Positions 43,101 to 64,000 of a DNA stretch of 64,000 nt are shown here, piece after piece. Origin of the DNA: Dermanyssus gallinae. Its lineage: Eukaryota; Arthropoda; Arachnida; Mesostigmata; Dermanyssidae. The stretch's first letter is position 1, and every line of letters begins with the position of its first letter. Below the pieces are notes generated by a model. It was given only the letters and a program-made list of their open reading frames with translations, was not told the DNA's origin and ran no database searches. The translations under genes were made by a program, and so were the position numbers. The DNA lies in contig QVRM01003977.1 in the NCBI GenBank assembly GCA_003439945.1, positions 372,001 to 436,000 on the forward strand, in the 5' to 3' direction.

Positions 43101-46100
43101 ATATCAAACATATTCACCTACTCCTCTCTCTTACGTATCGATCCCTCAAAAAGTTATCGAAAATTTCGTATGTAATATATATACGAAATATATATCTATA
43201 TATATGTTTTCCTTCTTGTGTAAAGGAATAACTCGAAAATGCGGTTCGCGCGGGGCTCCGACCCACACTTGTCGTCTTCCCCAAGGTTATGTCGAAAGTT
43301 AGTTCATAATCATTACATTCTTAACAATGTCTCCAATTTCGAGCCACTCACTGTTATCCATCAATTCTGTGCGTATGTAAATATTGTGGCGAGTACAATA
43401 TCAGACGTTACCACATACTCACTTGCTCGTTTATAGAAACATCGTAATTACAATCACGTGTCAACGATATTCTTAGCCTACAAAATAATATGCGAACTTT
43501 TGTACTATACTACCAATTAATGGTGAATAAACCTGAAACTATGAAATTGACAAATTGAAACTATACATTGTAATCTCATAAAAAATGGCCCCGATTAAGC
43601 TATGTGTCTAATGGAGCTCGAAATTAACGTGAGCAGTTATCATAAAAAATGTCAATAAACATTCAATTCAAATCGTTATCTTTAAAATTTGAGGTACACA
43701 ATCCTTAGTAGTATTTTTGCCTAACTCCCCGTTTGCAACGTTTAAACATAAGCAATACTTAGTATAGCATATTTTCAGGGTCAGAATTGTTGTGAACAGT
43801 TAAAACTGCAAATAACGTTATGTGCATATCCTGTTGCGGTAGACGCGATCTTATTCACCTAGTTCATATTGCGCCGTTTTCCCATGAAAACGTGGTGTAT
43901 TGTTACCTGGCCTCAATGTGTTTGGCACAACCAGTTATTCGTTTTTTTATCCACTTGATGGGGGCACCAACGCGTTTTTAAATGACAATTAGAGAGAAAA
44001 CACACAAAATATACCACTACAAGATAGTTCCTGTTTGCTTACTGCTGCCATAAATATTTGTGGCGTTTCCTGAACTTTGCAAATTGAAATTTGCCCTTAA
44101 AAATCATTCGTTAGTGTCGTCATGCAAATGATGAAACTCTTCTTGTCGGAGGTCCCTAGAATGTAATTCCACTTTGATTGTGCATTGATACCGGGCACAG
44201 CTAAGTACCTGACGTGGATACACCCTTGTCTTCTTAGTGGAGGCAGTGGCGTTTAGATTATTTATAATAGCATGCGTTTTTAATGAAGAAACCTCTATTT
44301 GAAACTACGGATGACTGGCGAAATGTCTGCCACGTGCATTACCACGGGCTCGCTAGCTTGCCCAAGTGCGTCTGCAGATTAGCGATAGCAAAGACCTTTT
44401 AGGTGTGTCAAGGACCTTTTTAAGTTGATGACCAAGCCAAGATCTAACTTATTACAGATCACTTCATGTGATGCCTGATGGGTTACCTCTTTATGTGAGC
44501 TCTTGAAGAGACGTTTGTATTGATGAGACCTTCGTAGATCATGAGCTCAATATAATCATCGTTGCATAGTTTGCCGTAACTACAGGTTGGATGAACTTTA
44601 CTCGGTATGGAGGTACAATGCGATATTTCCGCTTCGGTAAAAACAATTGGTCACATCTGAAGACTCTGGAGCTTGCAGCTGTCGGTACTATTGAGTTATT
44701 CCAGGCAACAGAGCCGACCACACCGAAACAGGCGCAAGGAGCAACTCTACCAGTATTTAGCAGAAAATGTTACTCAGCTTTTAACTCCAACATGATATTT
44801 TTAACAAAAACTGCTTCTAAATGGTGTGGTAGCTCAGATTACCGCTTATTGTGCCACTGGTCAGGAAAATTATAGGCATTGTTGCTATTATTCCTTCTCG
44901 ATAGTTTTGACGGCTGACCGGAGTTCATTCCTCCGGCTTTACAAACAATCCCTCCGGCATGCGCTCACTCGCTGTGCGCTTGGTTATAGAGAATATAGGA
45001 ATCCTTCTATAATACCTGGCGGGAATTCACGCTATTGTCGTGTCTATCCTGTTAACGTTTGAATTACAAGTCTTGTGTAATCCTCTGCAGCACTCTACTG
45101 AATACACGATATAGTAAGATATAATCAAGATCTTTCTGAATCTCGCATTTGCGAGTACACCGGTACGACACCATACGAGCTTACCTTATGCAACTTAAGC
45201 GAATACTTTCGTTTTGCTCTCTCAAGTTATCCAGACCATTTTGTCGGACGAATTCATGCCCAGTAAACTGGGTTACTTTGTAAACAGACAGTTTACAAAT
45301 ATATGGATACCCTCTGTCGGAAGTATATTACGTCCTACATTTGCATTATGTGGATGCGACCAAAGAGGCGTATTGATAGTTTCGTCATGTTTGGTAGTCA
45401 GAACCGTTTTCCATTATCGCACCTAGGATGGGTCCTGCTGGACCATATTTTAGATCGCATCGCCCAGCTTTGTGAGCCCACGTATATTCTCGGCATTCCA
45501 GCTATGTCTCAGCAACAGAGGACCATGGTATCGTATGCCACAGAAGCGACCGCTGGCATATAGGACACCCAGTTCACGCTTCATACTTTTACTGGCCAAC
45601 GGGGAAAATTACCTTGTTCAACACTTTCCGTTCTTAGGTGAAATCTTTTCGACTTTCCTTTCAAAGAAAGGTACAGGCTTCTTTGCAAATCACCAAGTCG
45701 AACGAGCTCGCAAGGGCTTTGAATGCCGAAAAGACATACCGAACGAGCATAAGTAGTCTATGAACTCTGAGCTTTTTTTTTATTTAACTAAAAGTAGATC
45801 CAACCACAACGTACGGTATAGAAGTTATATGGGCTTTCTAACTTAGCTAATCTACTGATTTTAAGTTAGGGCTAGCTTTCTGACGATTACTTTAGGAGGT
45901 CACCGCAGTAGACGCCATAGTCTCATTTATCTAATAGCTTCAACCCCGATTTCTATTGAGGGCCTTAGAAGGAGGTCTGTATGTATGTACAACTCCGAAC
46001 GATCCCGTTTGAAGAACATTTGACCGATTGCGAGTGAACGATGTCAGATATTGACCCATAATTCGACATGACCAGTACACTGAAAACGGATAGCTGGAAG

Positions 46101-47187
46101 AGATTATGTGACGAAAATCGATATCCCATCACTACTGGATATGCAGTACACGCGGTTTCCATGCAAAATGTTTTTTCGCATTAGAGTAGATTCACTAAGT
46201 ATCGTCGGAATGCGAATTGGTTCTACGACCAGCAATACGACGTTTGCCAGGTACACCATTGCCTGCAGTGACACCGCAGTGACAAAGCAAATTAAGTGAT
46301 GACTATGTGTCTGTGTAATGTACACCAATAACAGAACCACAACCGCTACACTTCTGGTCACTGACTAGAATTAACGTGAGTCCGACACATACCCTTAACA
46401 CGATTATTTATTCATTACGGCTTCTTAAAAATGCCGTACATTCTTCTTCCGTTGTTAATGCTGTTTGCACTGTCTCCCTGCTTACGTCATTTTTCTATGA
46501 GTGCTTTATTGGAATCAGTTGACAGTAAATATTCATCATACTGCTTATTAAAATATCGAAATGTTTCATGTGTGTGATGAATGTTTAATGGCTGAGTTTT
46601 ATGTCACAAGCTCTCTCTCTCTCTCTCTCTTCAATCGTTGCCCTTGAACCGCTCTCCTATAGCATACTGTTTCAACTCGAATATTTAAAACACTCTATAA
46701 GGTGTGGTAACATGACAGCATGTTTTGTAATCTTGAAGCAACATGCGTCCACTTATTATAGCCCGTATATATATCCACGCGGCACATTGACAGACGGGAA
46801 ATGTGTGCCACATTTCGTTCAACATTCATATTGTTTGTCGTCGTCCATGTCGTTGTTATAAGGCATATACTGACGAGCATATCCAGCAAAGCAACTGTGA
46901 TTGCTAACTCGATTTGTTTTGGTGTTACTTTAAGATATATTATTCTGACACCTGATGTTCAGAGTACACACCCAAAAAACTGTTCGTCCTTTAGAGTATA
47001 TTAAAGAATTACGCATCATCAACGGTAGCGCCACAACTGCACATCGCTTAGCTCTCAAAATACTGCGTGATCCCGTGTACGACCTTAACAATCACGGCGG
47101 CTTCATCAAACTGAGTAGATTCTTACTTGGCATGCGATTCACAAATAAGGTTAAACAATTTCATACTAAGAATTGCTAAGTGACACG

Positions 47188-48850
47188 TTCGAGATTAATC
47201 GGAAAGTTATCATCAAATATAAATGATTCAAGAGAATCTGCAGAAATGATATTTTCAGTCAATTTTCAAGCGATCCTGGTACTAGTAACACTGTAGCTAA
47301 AATGTCTGTCATAGTTTGGAATCTGTCGATACGTTCTATGAACACTACGAGTATGTGAGGTCTAAAACGGTCTCCATAAAACTCATAAACCTGAAAATAG
47401 CATACTCTTTTGCTGCACAGACTCGAGCTTCTAATAAATCGTCGTCATATTGGATGTAGCGCTTACATGTTTAACTTGACTAAGGTTAACCTTTCTAAAC
47501 TATCCAACACGTCATATTATATAACAAACCATTCTCAGCAATAGCGTTAGCCTCTTCCATGCTTGTATGATTACCGCCTAATGCTTATGCCATTAAACGG
47601 AAATATACTACGATTGCGGGGCTCTGAAGATCACCACATCCAGAGGCAATGTGTACGTTCGATTTATGACGCTCGTATAAAGAAGTTCGAAGACAATGTG
47701 CGTTGATAAACTTGTAATGGTTCTATACGAGGTACCAATTACCTTGTTCCTAAGCAAAACATCTTATTGCAAATTACAGCCTCTTGTGCCGATGATATGA
47801 CTCGCTTTGATATCCTGGAATTCACCTACAATAACTAATTGCCCCAATTGTAGAATCTAAAAATTAAAATCAGTAAACGCTTAATCCGTCTATACACGCT
47901 GTGGACATCTATAAAATGAAGAATTCTTCGAATAGCCCACAAGGTGAAAGAAAGCAGAAAAGTTATCCATGATATCAAACACTATCACCTGCTCCTCTCT
48001 CTCTCTCTTATCTATCTATTCCTCAAAGGCGGTAATTCGTATAGAATATGTAATTATGCTGTGCGCAGATAAACGCATGATAATAAAATAACACAGCAAT
48101 CAAAACAAATTCAGGTATTTCGCTGACGCATTTTATGCACTTCGAAATGCTGACTAAGTTTGTGTTTGGCTTTCATCTAATTTTGGTCGTGCAAACATTA
48201 GTCTGCCAAACTAAATTTGAGGTAGAGGTATGGTTCTATTCACAAAGACAAACCGTATGCCAACAATCCCTAGGATCGTATATCGTAAAAATGTGTATAT
48301 TCTTCATCGTTAAAAAGAAAAGACAGCATTCTAGTGCATTTGGGCACAGCGTCCAAACGAAGTTTGCTATTAAAATTAGGTATGAATTAGAACTGCGACC
48401 CAGCTTTTCTCTCTCTCTCTCCCTCCCTCCTTTCTCTTCATATATATATATTTTTTATAAGCTGTACGAATAGCCATATATTCATCATATCGTTAGACCT
48501 AGAGGAGAAAGGTAACAGCGTCGAGGCGGAGCCAGGGGAATTATAGCTTTCTTCAACCAATGTATCTCAATATACCACTGCGGGCGAGCAAACAACATAT
48601 TTCTCTTCCCATCGCTCCCATATAATATTCGACAAGGAGCGATCTAACCATGATGTTATTGTCACTCGTCGACATATCGAAAAGGTTTGATCCCTTACTT
48701 TCTATCTTGCATTGTGTATATCAAGTCCAGCGGGTCATCACCACGGCCTCAACGATGTCTCCCGTCTCTAGCTACTCACTGTTCTGCATCCACTTCCATA
48801 CACAGTGGTAGTACGTGCTTTACCAAAAACTGCTGAAATCGGCTCTCTAG
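47188..48850. repeat. Diverged partial unit of the tandem array (right flank)
   Basis: From about 47,020 to 47,970 and again near 48,755-48,800 the sequence resembles 28,970-29,750 and 31,650-31,690. Shared words include TGTCGATACGTTCTATGAAC, CTCAGCAATAGCGTTAG and TTCGATTTATGACGCTCGTA. It lacks the SINE, LINE-C and solo LTR, so it provides their empty site near 47,970. Confidence 0.65.
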
Positions 48851-49015
48851 CGTCGTCTACGCAATCGTCCTCCCGAATGTTGTTTCACCACAGCGTCCAT
48901 GGCAGACGTCACTCTAAAATCACCTCTCGCTTCTTTCGTTCTCGGTTTCTCACCAACTATTTTTGATTTCCCTGCACCGAATTTCGCAGATGTTAAAAAC
49001 ATTTCCTTAAAATCC
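48851..49015. other. Downstream region of vigilin (3' UTR side)
   Basis: The sequence directly after the vigilin stop, read on the minus strand, stays open in another frame but has no motif. A clear polyadenylation signal was not pinned down. Confidence 0.35.
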
Positions 49016-62628
<13,613 letters not shown>

Positions 62629-62880
62629 TGGTTTCAGAGAGGAACGAGCCGTGCGCGGTCAGTCACAGAGCGCGTGTTACTGTTCGACAAAAAACAACAA
62701 CAAGAAGAAGAAACAAACAAGATTGTCGTAAACACAGACCGTAGTTCACGAATATTTTGTTTGTCAAGCATCAATCATTTGAGAAATCGCTTCCAATCGC
62801 TCTCAACGCAATCGCGCGTAATGAATAGGCTGCGACAAGGATCTCTTGCCGCTTTTGGTTTTCTTGATAACGTCTAACCA
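62629..62880 (-). promoter_or_regulatory. HDLBP: Vigilin 5' UTR / promoter-side sequence
   Basis: Sequence directly upstream of the start codon is GC-richer than its surroundings up to about 62,880. No TATA box at a fixed distance was seen; placement is by position only. Confidence 0.3.
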
Positions 62881-63003
62881 TCCGTCATTGGCCTTGCTAA
62901 AAGGCCATTGTTAGTCAACAAATCAGAAGCCAGCCTATACCCACTATGACAACGAAGCTGCAAGATATTATACTACGGTTTCTACTCTTCGCACGTTCAT
63001 CTG

Positions 63004-63027
63004 TTGTCATGCCACTTTTAACTCGGT

Positions 63028-63062
<35 letters not shown>

Positions 63063-63117
63063 CGAGCACTGCCGAGTGTGCAAACGTATTGTAAATAATT
63101 AATAAATCATCACACTA

Positions 63118-63205
<88 letters not shown>

Positions 63206-63226
63206 GAGTTAAAAGTGCCATGACAA
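63004..63226. repeat. 21-bp inverted repeat enclosing two (TA)n arrays
   Basis: Arms 63,004-63,024 and 63,206-63,226 match at 20 of 21 positions. Between them are (TA)n at 63,030-63,058 and 63,121-63,200 and a short non-repeat core. Confidence 0.85.
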
Positions 63227-63244
63227 CATATATATATATATAAT

Positions 63245-63365
63245 CGAGCAAGATGGCATAGTGGCAAAGTCTTTACCTTGCATTTGGGAGTCCAAGAACC
63301 GGACCAGCCACTTAAATTGGCCTTTATGGTTCCCAATTATGACAAGGTGAATGCCAGAGTGGTCT
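63245..63365 (+). repeat. SINE-like sequence with tRNA-type A box
   Basis: TGGCATAGTGGCAAAG fits the A-box consensus TRGCNNAGTNGG. The expected B box about 35 nt later (GTCCAAGAACCGG) is degenerate. The ACCAGCCAC word after it recurs at 63,892 near another (TA)n array. Confidence 0.4.
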
Positions 63366-63824
63366 AAAAAATCGGCCATGACATGAAAATCCTTTTACAG
63401 AACAATAAAAAAACAAATACACCTTCAGCACATGTCAATCCAAATCAGAAACTAGCACAGTAAATGAAAAGCAATTTAAAGCTTCAACCAGACTTGCCAC
63501 ATTCCGTTTCCGCTGCAGAGAATCGTCACTTCAAGCCAGTGTGAAACTTTGACTGACACTCCACAAATAGGTTCGTTCGAACGCACTAACACAGTTTTTA
63601 GTATTGCATATGATTATATGGCTCCATGTGACTTTTTCTGTTCCCGTGGATAAAAAAAATAAAAAACAACGTTTTGAGACTATGAAGGAGATAATGAACA
63701 TTCGCACGAGCAACTCGATTCGATTCCGGAAGACACGTTTAAAAATGCAATGGGAAAGAAGGTAGCACAAGTGCATTTCAGTGAGCAATTTTGCAGAGAA
63801 CAAAAATAATGGAGAGACATCATC

Positions 63825-63825
<1 letters not shown>

Positions 63826-63861
<36 letters not shown>
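63826..63861. repeat. (TA)n array
   Basis: About 18 TA units, followed by CAAATCCAAAACCAGCCAC, similar to the end of the SINE-like sequence at 63,245. Confidence 0.9.
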
Positions 63862-63863
<2 letters not shown>

Positions 63864-64000
63864 ATTCGGAACCTTCTGAGCTCAAATCCAAAACCAGCCA
63901 CTCTTAGATGTCCAGGCTAAATCAAACGAACGTCGAAGTCGTGTATATTCTTTATTAAAATGGTCTGAAATATCATGACCAAAAAAATACTTTCTTACCG

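Larger units (their letters stand above)
40259..47187. repeat. Tandem unit 2, lacking the LINE-A insertion
   Basis: It directly follows unit 1 across a short (TA)n junction (40,248-40,258). At 47,015-47,021 it carries the empty target ATCATCA for LINE-A. Its LINE-C frame is longer (41,544-42,257). Confidence 0.92.

Noticed and set aside
28900..47200. Assembly artefact as explanation of the near-identical units
   Set aside because: Not excluded, but the copies differ by reciprocal small deletions, different (TA)n lengths and one 4.7-kb insertion, which favours a real duplication.
48135..48473. 112-codon open stretch starting with a hydrophobic segment
   Set aside because: AT-rich, ends in a CT microsatellite, lacks splice context and any motif; likely chance.

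Overview
This is eukaryotic nuclear DNA, most likely from an arthropod and probably a mite or tick. The signs are spliced genes with GT/AG introns of about 0.1-4.7 kb, many (TA)n and (TTA)n arrays, several non-LTR retrotransposon families, a tRNA-derived SINE and a Gypsy-type LTR element. The chelicerate assignment is an inference from protein and transposon flavour only. There is no prokaryotic operon, CRISPR array or plasmid feature.

Left part (1-24,907). A decayed LINE (1-2,790) is followed by a hairpin-rich spacer. A plus-strand multi-exon gene then runs to 24,907. Its exons were chained by splice signals and matching codon phase: 4889-5077 (tentative), 9788-9958, 10143-10200, 14602-14775, 15705-15868, 16257-17207, 17602-17853, 21062-21221, 22142-22318, 24286-24627 and 24766-24907. 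The product has an RVxF-type PP1 docking motif near its N terminus, a long acidic/Ser-rich disordered middle, a coiled coil and a small C-terminal domain. This layout suggests a KNL1/Spc105-like kinetochore scaffold, which is a hypothesis. Its introns hold two nested LINEs, an antisense R1-like LINE, a SINE and rearranged fragments of 28S rDNA.

Middle (24,908-48,850). No convincing host gene was found. The region is a tandem array of a roughly 6.8-kb unit. Two inner units (28,559-40,247 and 40,259-47,187) are nearly identical, and both flanks are older diverged partial units. Each inner unit carries a SINE split by a 5'-truncated LINE, next to a solo LTR. The first inner unit alone also carries a LINE (35,341-40,074), which is itself split by a short Gypsy-type element with two 500-bp LTRs. 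Target-site duplications and matching empty sites order these events.

Right part (49,016-62,628, minus strand). A complete vigilin (HDLBP/Dp1) gene of 17 coding exons encodes about 1,362 residues: a tandem KH-domain RNA-binding protein with the typical family ending. Its introns hold (TA)n arrays, a tRNA-like sequence and short tandem duplications. The last kilobase holds TA-cored inverted repeats and a SINE-like sequence.
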